A stretch of DNA of 7,228 bases from Pirellulaceae bacterium (lineage in GTDB: Bacteria > Planctomycetota > Planctomycetia > Pirellulales > Pirellulaceae). Position numbers and translations under genes: made by a program. The stretch lies in contig JABDKS010000385.1 of the NCBI GenBank assembly GCA_013002105.1, forward strand, positions 1-7,228, given 5' to 3'. The notes beneath the pieces were generated by a model. That model saw only the letters and a program-made list of their open reading frames with translations. It was not told the DNA's origin and ran no database searches. Of this stretch, positions 1 to 6,370 are shown piece after piece; position 1 is the stretch's first letter, and each line of letters begins with the position of its first letter.

Positions 1-2186
1 GGCACCTCGGCACGCAAATGCTAACGACCGATGGCAAAACACAGGATGTCAACAACGTCGACTACACCAAACCGTTGACGATCGGACCGGCTGACTTTGG
101 TTTTAATCAAAGTTTCATTTTGCCCGGTTCGTTGGACATGTTTCCTTACGCTTTTGTGCGGAACAATCATTGGGTCGGAAAGGTGCAGTCACAAAAAGGG
201 TGGAGTGCATTTAACCGGGTCGGTCCGGCGGCGGATGATTTCCAGGACACCAAAGTCCTCGATACGTTCAGCAGCGAAGCCGAGCGGTTCATTGCTGAAT
301 CCACCGCGGACGCGAACGCGGACAAACCGTTCTTTCTGTACTTTGCGCTGACGTCACCGCACACGCCGATTTCACCGAGCGAACCGTTCCGCGGAAAGAG
401 CAAGCTTGGCATCTACGGCGATTTCGTGATGGAAACCGATCATTGTGTTGGCCGTGTGTTAGCGGCACTCAAGAAACACCAGGTCGCCGATAACACGTTG
501 GTTGTCGCAACCTCGGACCATGGTCCGGCGGCTTACGCGGGTCGGATTGCCGAAGCGACGTTTGGACAACTGAAAAAACTGGAGAAAGACGGCCACTATA
601 GTGCCGGACCGTATCGCGGATACAAGTTTTCGATCTACGAAGGCGGTTTGCGTGTGCCGATGGTGGCACGTTGGCCTGGAACGATTCCCAGCGCAACCAC
701 TTGCGATCAACTTGTCGGATTGCCCGATATGATGGCAACCTTTGCGGACGCGGCCGCCATCGAATTGACCGACGACCAGGCTCCCGATTCGGTCAGCCTG
801 CTACCACTGATGCGAGATCCGGTTCACGACGGAGTCCGCGACACGATGCTGATGGAAGGAACGCGTGGGCGAGTCATACGATCGGGCCGGTACAAGCTGG
901 CGCTTTGTCCGGGCAGCGGTAGTGACGGACGGTTTGGCAACACTCCCAGATCGGTTGAAGCGTGGCGTGCGGCATTACAGAAGTACGCAAAGACGCCCAC
1001 ATCACATGCTGAACTCGCACAGGCACCCTTCGTCCAACTGTTCGACCTCGATCAAGATCCGCACGAAGACAATAATATCGCAGCAGAACATCCAGAGCTC
1101 GTCACGGAACTTTACGAAACGTTCTTGAGCCAAATCGCCCAAGGTCGATCGACAGACGGCCCCAAATTGCCGCAACGTGCGAATGTCAAAGCATTCATGT
1201 CCGTGCCCGCACTGATCTGGAAGGGCACCGCAGACGCGGACGCGGCAATCCAATGCACGGAAACAAGCGACGAAATTATCGCGAAGTACGGGGACAAGAC
1301 CGTTCTCCGTTATAAAAAATCGATCCAGATCGCTCCGCTGGGAATCAGTTCCGTCTACGACCGAAGCGGTTACATCCACCCGGTGGTGACACCCGGTGGG
1401 ATCGAAGTCACCGGCGACTTTGCAGCCGACCACCCTCATCAACATGCCCTGTTCAACGCATGGACAAATACGACCTTTGACGGACGCTTTGTTGATTTTT
1501 GGAATCAAAAGGCGCAGCTCGGACGCGTTTCTCATCTGGAAGTCGTTGCGGTGGATCGGGATCAATTCACGATCAAACTGCTGCACGAAGCTTTGACCGG
1601 AACCGATGGACCTGAAAGTGTGCTGGAGGAAAGTTGGACCGTGCAAATTCGGTCGATGGTGGACAAGGCGTTCGTTTTTGACATCTTGTCCAAGCAGACT
1701 TGCGTTGCGAAATCCCCGTTGACCATTAACGAATATCACTATGGTGGCATGGGAATCCGCGGCAACAACCAGTGGTTCAGCCAAGAGGGAACCGATGCGC
1801 TGAAGGCCTACGAAAAGCAAAGAAACAGAGACGCGTCGACTCCATTTCCACCGCTGGATGTGACGCGGCACCGATTTGTGACTCGTGAAGGCAAACGGCG
1901 ATTCGATGGAAATCACTCGCGGGCGCAGTGGGTCGATCTATCGGGCTTGGTCGACGGCAAGATGGCTGGCATCGCCGTGATGGCGCATCCAACCAATTTC
2001 CGCTATCCGCAACCGGTCCGGTTGCATCCGAGCAAACCGTACTTCTGTTATGCACCAATGGTTCTGGGGGAATTCAAGATTCAACCGGGTGAAACTTACA
2101 TCTCGCGATTTCGATACGTCGTTCACGATGGCGACTTACCGCGCAAAACGATCGAAGCCGCGTGGCAAGATTTTAAACAACGTTGA
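1..2186 (+). CDS. Sulfatase (S1 type) fused to a C-terminal DUF6807/'PmoA'-like domain, 5' end cut by window
   Basis: Likely an exported enzyme that hydrolyses sulfate esters on polysaccharides. The open frame enters from the left edge (first full codon at 3) and its first residues, HLG, match the end of the GKWHLG motif of S1 sulfatases. The ATG at 18 is therefore internal, and roughly 110-130 residues are missing, including the C-x-P/A-S-R site matured to formylglycine. Counting from that ATG, sulfatase signatures are SPHTP (His115), SDHGP (166-170), and Lys203 followed by EGGLR (208-212); the LFDLDQDP turn near 341-348 and RSTDGP (377-382) close the domain. SDHG in place of SDNG also occurs in iduronate-2-sulfatase, so the metal site is probably intact. 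From about 410 to 718 a second domain follows, with YDRSGYIHP (447-455), HPHQH (472-476), DFWN (493-496) and EYHYGG (572-577). I recognise this as DUF6807, whose activity is not established. The gene stops with TGA and converges with the next gene. The sulfatase call is very sure, the second domain fairly sure. Confidence 0.93.
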   Translation, partial: HLGTQMLTTDGKTQDVNNVDYTKPLTIGPADFGFNQSFILPGSLDMFPYAFVRNNHWVGKVQSQKGWSAFNRVGPAADDFQDTKVLDTFSSEAERFIAESTADANADKPFFLYFALTSPHTPISPSEPFRGKSKLGIYGDFVMETDHCVGRVLAALKKHQVADNTLVVATSDHGPAAYAGRIAEATFGQLKKLEKDGHYSAGPYRGYKFSIYEGGLRVPMVARWPGTIPSATTCDQLVGLPDMMATFADAAAIELTDDQAPDSVSLLPLMRDPVHDGVRDTMLMEGTRGRVIRSGRYKLALCPGSGSDGRFGNTPRSVEAWRAALQKYAKTPTSHAELAQAPFVQLFDLDQDPHEDNNIAAEHPELVTELYETFLSQIAQGRSTDGPKLPQRANVKAFMSVPALIWKGTADADAAIQCTETSDEIIAKYGDKTVLRYKKSIQIAPLGISSVYDRSGYIHPVVTPGGIEVTGDFAADHPHQHALFNAWTNTTFDGRFVDFWNQKAQLGRVSHLEVVAVDRDQFTIKLLHEALTGTDGPESVLEESWTVQIRSMVDKAFVFDILSKQTCVAKSPLTINEYHYGGMGIRGNNQWFSQEGTDALKAYEKQRNRDASTPFPPLDVTRHRFVTREGKRRFDGNHSRAQWVDLSGLVDGKMAGIAVMAHPTNFRYPQPVRLHPSKPYFCYAPMVLGEFKIQPGETYISRFRYVVHDGDLPRKTIEAAWQDFKQR

Positions 2187-2209
2187 TTGCCGGGACTGCA
2201 CCGGTGAAG

Positions 2210-2317
2210 CTAGAGCAATTTTAGTTTTCTCGTAGGCCAGGACCTTTCCTGACGCAGCTGTGCCAGGAAAGGTCCTGGCCTACGATTGATCCCACGTATT
2301 AAGTCAAAATGCTCTAG
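2210..2317. repeat. 108-bp inverted-repeat element with CTAGAGCA/TGCTCTAG ends
   Basis: The outer 8-mers CTAGAGCA (2210-2217) and TGCTCTAG (2310-2317) are exact reverse complements. The similarity continues inward imperfectly: TTTTAGTTTT on the left against the reverse complement of AAGTCAAAA on the right. They enclose the long palindrome at 2231-2284. The element starts 24 nt after the sulfatase stop codon. Defined ends and lack of coding capacity suggest a small non-autonomous mobile or dispersed palindromic repeat. From memory, similar 'GTAGGCCAGGACCTTTCCTGGC' stretches recur between genes in Rhodopirellula-type genomes, but this was not searched. The CTAG at both ends could be a target duplication or simply part of the repeat. 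Confidence 0.7.
2231..2284. repeat. 54-bp near-perfect palindrome (21-bp perfect outer arms)
   Basis: The left arm 2231-2251 and right arm 2264-2284 are perfect 21-bp reverse complements, beginning CGTAGGCCAGG and ending CCTGGCCTACG. The 12 nt between them (2252-2263) are themselves almost palindromic around CAGCTG, so 25 of 27 positions pair by Watson-Crick rules across the whole 54 bp; the exceptions are A2252/C2263 and the G-T wobble 2254/2261. In RNA this would form a very stable hairpin after the sulfatase stop codon. No run of T follows on either strand, so a standard Rho-independent terminator is not supported. Confidence 0.9.
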
Positions 2318-2410
2318 CCGCTTGGGCGATCGCCGAATGGCCTTTACTTTGCTTTCCCGCTGCAAGGTCGTCCGGTTATCCACTTGATTTCTGACAAGGT
2401 CTTCCGGCGT

Positions 2411-2446
2411 TGTCCCTGCGGCAACGCACTGTCCTTGCGGGCAACG
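2411..2446. repeat. Imperfect tandem duplication, two copies of about 16-17 bp
   Basis: TGTCCCTGCGGCAACG (2411-2426) is followed after three bases by TGTCCTTGCGGGCAACG (2430-2446). The copies differ by one substitution and one inserted G. The second copy runs directly into the hairpin cluster starting at 2442. No function can be read from the sequence. Confidence 0.65.
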
Positions 2447-2474
2447 TACAAGCACGTTGTTGTATTTAACAACG
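2442..2474. repeat. Two overlapping, mutually exclusive short hairpins
   Basis: CAACGT (2442-2447) can pair with ACGTTG (2454-2459) across a 6-nt loop. Alternatively CGTTGTT (2455-2461) can pair with AACAACG (2468-2474) across the loop GTATTT. The central segment is shared, so only one stem can form at a time. On the - strand these lie about 150 nt beyond the PDZ gene stop, on the + strand about 260 nt beyond the sulfatase stop. A switching role is conceivable but unsupported, and chance in a repeat-rich stretch is as likely. Confidence 0.5.
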
Positions 2475-2483
2475 CGGCAGCCA

Positions 2484-2526
2484 GCCCTGAAAGGGCGACA
2501 CATCCCAGGCCAGGGCAACGCCCTGG
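2484..2526. repeat. Double stem-loop repeat (GCCCT-GAA-AGGGC and CCAGGGC-AAC-GCCCTGG)
   Basis: The first hairpin pairs GCCCT (2484-2488) with AGGGC (2492-2496) around GAA. The second pairs CCAGGGC (2510-2516) with GCCCTGG (2520-2526) around AAC. The pair of tight 3-nt-loop stems separated by a short spacer resembles, from memory, an intergenic repeat common in planctomycete genomes, where it is often mis-annotated as short hypothetical proteins. Family membership is inference; the two perfect stems are directly visible. Confidence 0.6.
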
Positions 2527-2557
2527 TTTGCCGGCACCATCTCCGCTCGCGTGTTCC

Positions 2558-2581
2558 CGCCGGTTCGTTTGCCGGCGTTTT
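2558..2581 (+). terminator. Weak candidate hairpin with TTTT on the + side
   Basis: CGCCGG (2558-2563) pairs perfectly with CCGGCG (2572-2577) around an 8-nt loop, and TTTTCC follows on the + strand. It would serve + strand transcription, but the + strand gene ends almost 370 nt earlier. On the - strand it lies about 40 nt after the PDZ gene stop without a T-tract. The short tract and long loop make this marginal. Confidence 0.25.
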
Positions 2582-2617
2582 CCAACTATCTGTCCTCCAG
2601 CATTTGGCGGCGGCGGA

Positions 2618-3424
2618 TCAGTTGTTCAACAAATCCGCGGCGCTGTCACCACCGGGAGGCGGATTGAATCCGGGGTTCGTGCCGGGATTCACACCGGGAT
2701 TGAATCCAGGATTTGTGCCGGGATTGCTGATGACCGGTGGGCCGCCTCCAGTCGCTCCGCCACCAAGCATCGATGCCGCTTCACCTGATACGTCTTCGGT
2801 AATCATGGCAGCCGCCGGCGCCGTCCTGGACATCGCTGCAGCGGTACCACCACCTGCAACCGGTGCACCGTACGTTGTCACGCCTCCGGGAGTTGCGAAG
2901 GTCACAAAAAAGTTGCGTGGGCCGGTCGTCGGTCGGAAGACTTGCAATGCAACCCGGGTTCCGGCTCCCGCCAACGTTTTCAAACGCGTGACATCGGCAG
3001 GCGACTGAATGTTGACGCGAAAAACCTGGCCGCTTTGAGCGTCACGGAACGCACCCTTTACGAGTTGGTCATTGGGAAACAGTTTTCCTTGCGCGGGCGT
3101 CCCTGGAACCACGCTTTGCACCATGACACGCCATCCGGCGTTGTAAATATTGACACCTAACGTCAGTCCGCTCGAATCGGTCGGCGTGCCCGGAGGAACA
3201 CTCGGTCCAGTTCCCGGTGGTGTGTACGGAGGTGTCGAAGGGGGTGGCGTGAATGGGGGTGTTGGATTTGGTAACGGTCGGGAACAGACCGGGCAGGTGG
3301 TCGGATAGTTTACGTGGACGGTCGTGCCGCACGCACAACGCCAATCGGCAAAGGAATTGGCTGGTAGGGTCGCCCCCAACATTAGAACGCCAAGAAACAT
3401 TCCAAGATACGTTTTGCAATACAT
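2618..3424 (-). CDS. Exported protein with zinc-ribbon-like motif, Pro-rich linker, PDZ-like domain and NPGx repeat
   Basis: I do not recognise a named family; the role is unknown. The predicted 268-residue protein begins with a signal peptide (hydrophobic about 7-20, cleavage probably after ANSFA at 26). Right after it come Cys30-x-Cys32 and Cys44-P-V-Cys47, a zinc-ribbon or rubredoxin-like spacing that is unusual at the mature N-terminus of an exported protein. Residues 50-82 are a Pro/Thr-rich linker. Residues about 87-176 look like a PDZ domain: LGVNIYN, VVPGTPAQGKLFPNDQLV, then a segment with TRVALQVFRP. The rest is Gly/Ala-rich and ends in five NPGx tetrapeptides plus PPPGG. The frame could start 17 codons upstream at 3475, but the ATG at 3424 was chosen because AGGAG lies 8 nt before it and the signal peptide starts there. 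The gene lies 246 nt downstream of lepA. A periplasmic or surface peptide-binding or scaffold role is inference. Confidence 0.8.
   Translation of the reverse strand: MYCKTYLGMFLGVLMLGATLPANSFADWRCACGTTVHVNYPTTCPVCSRPLPNPTPPFTPPPSTPPYTPPGTGPSVPPGTPTDSSGLTLGVNIYNAGWRVMVQSVVPGTPAQGKLFPNDQLVKGAFRDAQSGQVFRVNIQSPADVTRLKTLAGAGTRVALQVFRPTTGPRNFFVTFATPGGVTTYGAPVAGGGTAAAMSRTAPAAAMITEDVSGEAASMLGGGATGGGPPVISNPGTNPGFNPGVNPGTNPGFNPPPGGDSAADLLNN
2660..2725 (-). repeat. In-frame 12-nt tandem repeat encoding NPGx units
   Basis: On the - strand this part of the PDZ-protein gene encodes five successive Asn-Pro-Gly-x units, with x being Thr, Phe, Val, Thr, Phe, followed by Asn-Pro. Third codon positions vary between units (CCC/CCT/CCG, GGC/GGA/GGT), so the peptide appears conserved rather than freshly duplicated. 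The order of x also suggests a larger NPGTNPGF double unit. Such low-complexity tails are often flexible spacers or surface-exposed. Confidence 0.85.
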
Positions 3425-3430
3425 GATCAG

Positions 3431-3437
3431 CTCTCCT
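3431..3437 (-). promoter_or_regulatory. Shine-Dalgarno site of the PDZ-protein gene
   Basis: The - strand reads AGGAGAG here; the AGGAG core ends 8 nt before the ATG at 3424. It is the clearest ribosome binding site in the window and decides the start over the in-frame ATG at 3475. Confidence 0.75.
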
Positions 3438-3608
3438 AAGTTGAAATCGCATCGAAGCATCCAACGTGCTTCCATACGATTTAACCTACCGTTGAGCGTG
3501 TCACGATACTACTTGCCAACCTTGATTGGCCCAACGCATTTGCTGAAATGAATTCCGGCTGGTCGCCCCAGTTTGCCACTGACCGGACCGTTGGAGGGGA
3601 CATCACCG

Positions 3609-3646
3609 ATGACGTTGTTCATATGTTCATCGCTTTGCTACGTCAT
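3609..3646. repeat. Short inverted repeat between lepA and the PDZ gene
   Basis: ATGACGT (3609-3615) and ACGTCAT (3640-3646) are perfect 7-bp reverse complements with a 24-nt spacer, in which GATGA/TCATC can form an alternative stem. It starts about 25 nt downstream of the lepA stop. There is no T-tract, so this is only a weak candidate for a lepA transcript end or a regulator site. Confidence 0.3.
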
Positions 3647-3670
3647 GCCTCGCCAGTCGCCAGAGGATGC

Positions 3671-5467
3671 TCAGTCGCTCTCGGTGCGGAGCACCGACAC
3701 GAAGGCTTTTTGGGGGATATTGACGCTTCCGAACTGCTTCATCTTTGCCTTCCCCTTCTTCTGTTTCTCCAGCAGCTTTTTCTTCCGCGTGACGTCGCCG
3801 CCGTACAGTTTGGCAGTGACATCCTTTCGGAAGGGCTGAATCGTTGCTCGTGCGATGACCGTGCCACCAATCGCTCCTTGAACAGGAATTTTGAACTGGT
3901 GCCTGGGAATCGCTTCGGCAAGCTTTTCGCAGTAGTGCAGTGCCCGCGTTCGCGCCTTGTCACGGTGCACCAGATAAGAGAGCGCATCGATCGGTTCTTT
4001 GTTGACCAAAATGTCGACCTTGACCACATCCGTTTTGCGATACTCGATCGGTACGTAGTCAAATGACCCGTAGCCGCGAGTGATCATTTTCAGTTTGCCA
4101 TAAAAATCAAACAGCACTTCACCAAGTGGCATTTCGCTGACCACTTCGACTCGTCCGGCCGAGAGATAGTTCATCGTTTGACCCTCGGACCTGTGTTCGC
4201 GGCACAGTTCCATGATCGGTCCGACATATTCTTCGGGCGTCAGGATCGATGCTTTGATGTAGGGCTCGGTCGCCGATTCGATGTTGGTGGGATCGGGCCA
4301 ATTGCTTGGGTTGTCCACTTCGATTGTCGTGCCATCTTTCAATTCAAGATTGTATTTGACACTGGGTGCCGAAATCACCAGTCCGATATCAAACTCGCGT
4401 TGCAGTCGTTCCTGAATCACATCCAGATGGAGCAAGCCAAGGAATCCACATCGAAAACCGAAACCGAGTGCGGCAGAGCTATCCTTTTCGTAAGTCAACG
4501 CCGCGTCGTTGATGGCAAGCTTGTCCAACGCCTTGGTCAGGTCTTTGTACTCATCGGTGCTCATCGGATAGATCGACGAAAACACCACCTGTTTGGCCTC
4601 TTGGTAGCCGGGTATGGGCTCGGCTGCAGGATGATCCAGCAACGTAATGGTGTCGCCAATTTCGATATCTTGTACGCTCTTGACACCCGCGACGATGTAA
4701 CCGACTTCGCCCGCACTGAGTTTTTCTTTGGGGACCAGCTTGACTTGGTTGTAACCCAATTCATCGACCGTGAAATCACGATTCGAATGCATGAAGTGGA
4801 TCGTGTCGCGCGGTTTGAGCGTTCCTTCCATCACGCGGCACTGCAAAATCACTCCTCGATATTTGTCAAAATGGGCGTCGAAAACCAGTGCTTTGAGTGG
4901 CGCGCCTGAGTCACCTGTGGGGCAGGGCAATTTCTGCACGATCCCGGCCAACACATCCTCAATTCCTTCACCCGTTTTTGCAGACACCGGAATCGCCTCA
5001 AACGGATCCAACCCAAGCTCGGCATCGATCGCTTCGCGTGCTCGATCAACGTCGGCCGCCGGCAAATCAATTTTGTTGATGACGGGCAACAACTCCAAAT
5101 CGTGCTCCATCGCCAGATAGAGGTTTGCAACCGTTTGAGCCTCGACGCCTTGTGATGCGTCCACGATGATCAAGGCACCGTCGCACGCCATCAACGATCG
5201 GCGGACTTCGTGCGAAAAGTCAACGTGGCCGGGCGTATCGATCAAATTCAGTTGATAATCCTGCCCGTCGGCGGCGCGGTATTCCAGTGTGATTGTGTTG
5301 CTCTTGATGGTGATGCCGCGCTCACGTTCGATGTCCATCGAATCGAGCATTTGATCGTGGAACTCCCGCTGCGTGACGCCACCGCATGCCTGGATCAACC
5401 GATCAGCAAGTGTCGACTTGCCGTGGTCAATGTGGGCGATAATGCAGAAATTCCGAATTTGTTTCAT
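3671..5467 (-). CDS. lepA: Elongation factor 4 (LepA), ribosome-associated translational GTPase
   Basis: LepA/EF4 is a cytoplasmic GTPase that binds the ribosome, is reported to back-translocate stalled ribosomes, and affects initiation and ribosome assembly. The 598-residue protein is full length (E. coli LepA is 599). The GTPase domain shows G1 AHIDHGKST (11-19), the switch I segment ERGITIKS (49-56), G3 DTPGH (77-81), G4 NKID (131-134) and G5 SAKTGEG. The LepA-specific C-terminal domain is present and ends in the Lys-rich segment KKGKAKMKQFGSVNIPQKAFVSVL, typical of the family. The start is fixed: an in-frame TGA (5471-5473) lies two codons before the ATG. No Shine-Dalgarno site is visible, which is common in planctomycetes. 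It lies 124 nt downstream of the esterase gene. The usual neighbour lepB (signal peptidase) is not present on its 3' side. No missing motifs or frameshift. Confidence 0.98.
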   Translation of the reverse strand: MKQIRNFCIIAHIDHGKSTLADRLIQACGGVTQREFHDQMLDSMDIERERGITIKSNTITLEYRAADGQDYQLNLIDTPGHVDFSHEVRRSLMACDGALIIVDASQGVEAQTVANLYLAMEHDLELLPVINKIDLPAADVDRAREAIDAELGLDPFEAIPVSAKTGEGIEDVLAGIVQKLPCPTGDSGAPLKALVFDAHFDKYRGVILQCRVMEGTLKPRDTIHFMHSNRDFTVDELGYNQVKLVPKEKLSAGEVGYIVAGVKSVQDIEIGDTITLLDHPAAEPIPGYQEAKQVVFSSIYPMSTDEYKDLTKALDKLAINDAALTYEKDSSAALGFGFRCGFLGLLHLDVIQERLQREFDIGLVISAPSVKYNLELKDGTTIEVDNPSNWPDPTNIESATEPYIKASILTPEEYVGPIMELCREHRSEGQTMNYLSAGRVEVVSEMPLGEVLFDFYGKLKMITRGYGSFDYVPIEYRKTDVVKVDILVNKEPIDALSYLVHRDKARTRALHYCEKLAEAIPRHQFKIPVQGAIGGTVIARATIQPFRKDVTAKLYGGDVTRKKKLLEKQKKGKAKMKQFGSVNIPQKAFVSVLRTESD

Positions 5468-5517
5468 GCGTCAGGGTTCGAGCTGAATGGGACGAGGCGG
5501 GGCGGCGATGGCGAGTC

Positions 5518-5523
5518 ATTCTA
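5518..5523 (-). promoter_or_regulatory. Possible -10 element for lepA
   Basis: The - strand reads TAGAAT, five of six matches to TATAAT, about 50 nt before the lepA ATG. No good -35 hexamer sits at 16-19 nt spacing (best is CTGTCG, three of six). lepA having its own promoter rather than relying on the esterase transcript is plausible but not shown. Confidence 0.25.
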
Positions 5524-5591
5524 ATGCCAGAGCCAAATGACCGACAGGTAGTTCCAATCAGCTGGCAGTGCGTCGTTCACGCGAGACAATC

Positions 5592-6335
5592 TCACTCAGG
5601 TCGGCCGTTATCAGCCGGATCGGTGCCCCGAATCAGGTGAACAGCCTGACGAGCAAGTCGACGGCCAAATAGATCGTATCCGTCGGGCGTGTAATGCAAG
5701 TCGTTGACCGGCTTGCCCTTCTTGACCTTGTCATTGCAATCATCCGTATCGACCCACGCGCCGTGTGCGTCACCCTTGGCGACCGACACGTGTGCTTGAC
5801 GGACATTCTGCCAACTGGCGTGGAATGCTGCCCCTGGCGAATGGTCGCTGATGCGTCCAATGACGATGTTCATGTCGGGCACGTCCAAATCACGTCGCAA
5901 GTTCGCGATCAACTGTTTCAAACTATCTTCGTACGCGGAATCCAATTTCGTCTTTGCATCCTTTTCGCCCTGCATCCACAAGAAGGTCACACTGGCAGGC
6001 TTGTTGTCGTACGACACTTTCTTGCGGTAAGCCTGGAGGATTGGCTGATAAAATGTCGGCGTGTCGTTCTTTGGCTGCAATTTATGTTTCTTGGCGATGG
6101 CGTCCCATTGGTCGACCCAAAGCCGGATCGGTTGTCCGCCTCGAGCGACTTTGATGTATTGGATGTCGGCATCGGGTAGCAGCTTTGCCAGCTCGGACAA
6201 AAACGAATTCGCGCGTTCCTCCTTCAATCCCGCCATGTTGGATTGACCCGAGAGGATGAAAAGGTGTGTCTCAGCGGCGTTGGCTGATATCGCTGCAACA
6301 AGGCAAACGAATACCGGGTGAATGAATCGATTCAT
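5592..6335 (-). CDS. Exported SGNH-fold carbohydrate acetylesterase (SASA / sialate O-acetylesterase-like)
   Basis: Probably removes acetyl esters from a polysaccharide outside the cytoplasm. The 247-residue product starts with a signal peptide (MNRFIHPVFVCLVAAISANA, cleaved near 20-21). Block I is GQSNMAG (30-36) with Ser32 as predicted nucleophile; an internal block is WMQGEKDA (120-127), matching the WxQGE signature of SASA-domain/CE6-type esterases. The C-terminal catalytic segment is NDLHYTPDGY (211-220), with His214 as predicted base. Asp212 is two residues before this His rather than the three of the classic DxxH, where Asn211 stands. The ATG at 6335 is chosen because the signal peptide follows directly; only a weak purine stretch precedes it. 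It begins 35 nt after the stop of the upstream sulfatase, so the two are likely one transcript. Family assignment is firm; the substrate (sialate, xylan or algal glycan) cannot be told, and 'sialate' in the family name should not be taken literally. Confidence 0.92.
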   Translation of the reverse strand: MNRFIHPVFVCLVAAISANAAETHLFILSGQSNMAGLKEERANSFLSELAKLLPDADIQYIKVARGGQPIRLWVDQWDAIAKKHKLQPKNDTPTFYQPILQAYRKKVSYDNKPASVTFLWMQGEKDAKTKLDSAYEDSLKQLIANLRRDLDVPDMNIVIGRISDHSPGAAFHASWQNVRQAHVSVAKGDAHGAWVDTDDCNDKVKKGKPVNDLHYTPDGYDLFGRRLARQAVHLIRGTDPADNGRPE

Positions 6336-6370
6336 TTTTGTTCCAGGTAAGCAATCGATGGACTGTGAAA

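Larger units (their letters stand above)
2187..2617. other. 431-bp convergent intergenic region rich in palindromes, no credible gene
   Basis: This gap separates the 3' ends of the sulfatase/DUF6807 gene (+) and the PDZ-protein gene (-). It holds a 108-bp inverted-repeat element (2210-2317), an imperfect tandem repeat (2411-2446) and at least four short hairpins between 2442 and 2582. Open frames exist on both strands, but they run through the repeats or lie antisense to the PDZ gene and resemble no protein family. No hairpin has a convincing T-tract in the direction needed for a classical intrinsic terminator of either flanking gene, although the hairpins could still end or protect transcripts. 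Confidence 0.75.

Noticed and set aside
1002..1916. 304-codon open frame on the - strand inside the sulfatase/DUF6807 gene
   Set aside because: It is antisense to a clear protein family and its translation shows no recognisable domain or signal; long antisense frames are expected at this GC content.
2231..2284. The long palindrome as a classical Rho-independent terminator of the + strand sulfatase
   Set aside because: The stem is strong but is followed by ATTGATCCC rather than a T-run; on the - strand the following sequence is A-rich.
2325..2334. GGCGATCGCC palindrome, containing the HIP1-like GCGATCGC octamer
   Set aside because: One isolated copy in the window; HIP1 over-representation is a cyanobacterial trait and cannot be claimed here.
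2376..2384. TTATCCACT, one mismatch from a DnaA box
   Set aside because: A single site with no other boxes, AT-rich unwinding region or replication genes nearby; chance match.
2457..3008. 183-codon + strand open frame across the repeats and the PDZ gene
   Set aside because: Its first part translates the hairpin repeat and the rest is antisense to the PDZ-protein gene, which has a signal peptide, domain logic and an SD site. The Pro-rich composition mirrors the NPGx repeat.
3476..3670. Promoter of the PDZ gene (TAGTAT and TTAAAT as -10 candidates on the - strand)
   Set aside because: Each matches only four of six consensus bases and neither has a convincing -35 at proper spacing.
4178..4909. 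243-codon + strand open frame antisense to lepA
   Set aside because: It lies fully within lepA, whose identity is certain; no family resemblance in the translation.
5694..6179. 161-codon + strand open frame antisense to the esterase
   Set aside because: It overlaps conserved catalytic blocks of the esterase and encodes nothing recognisable.
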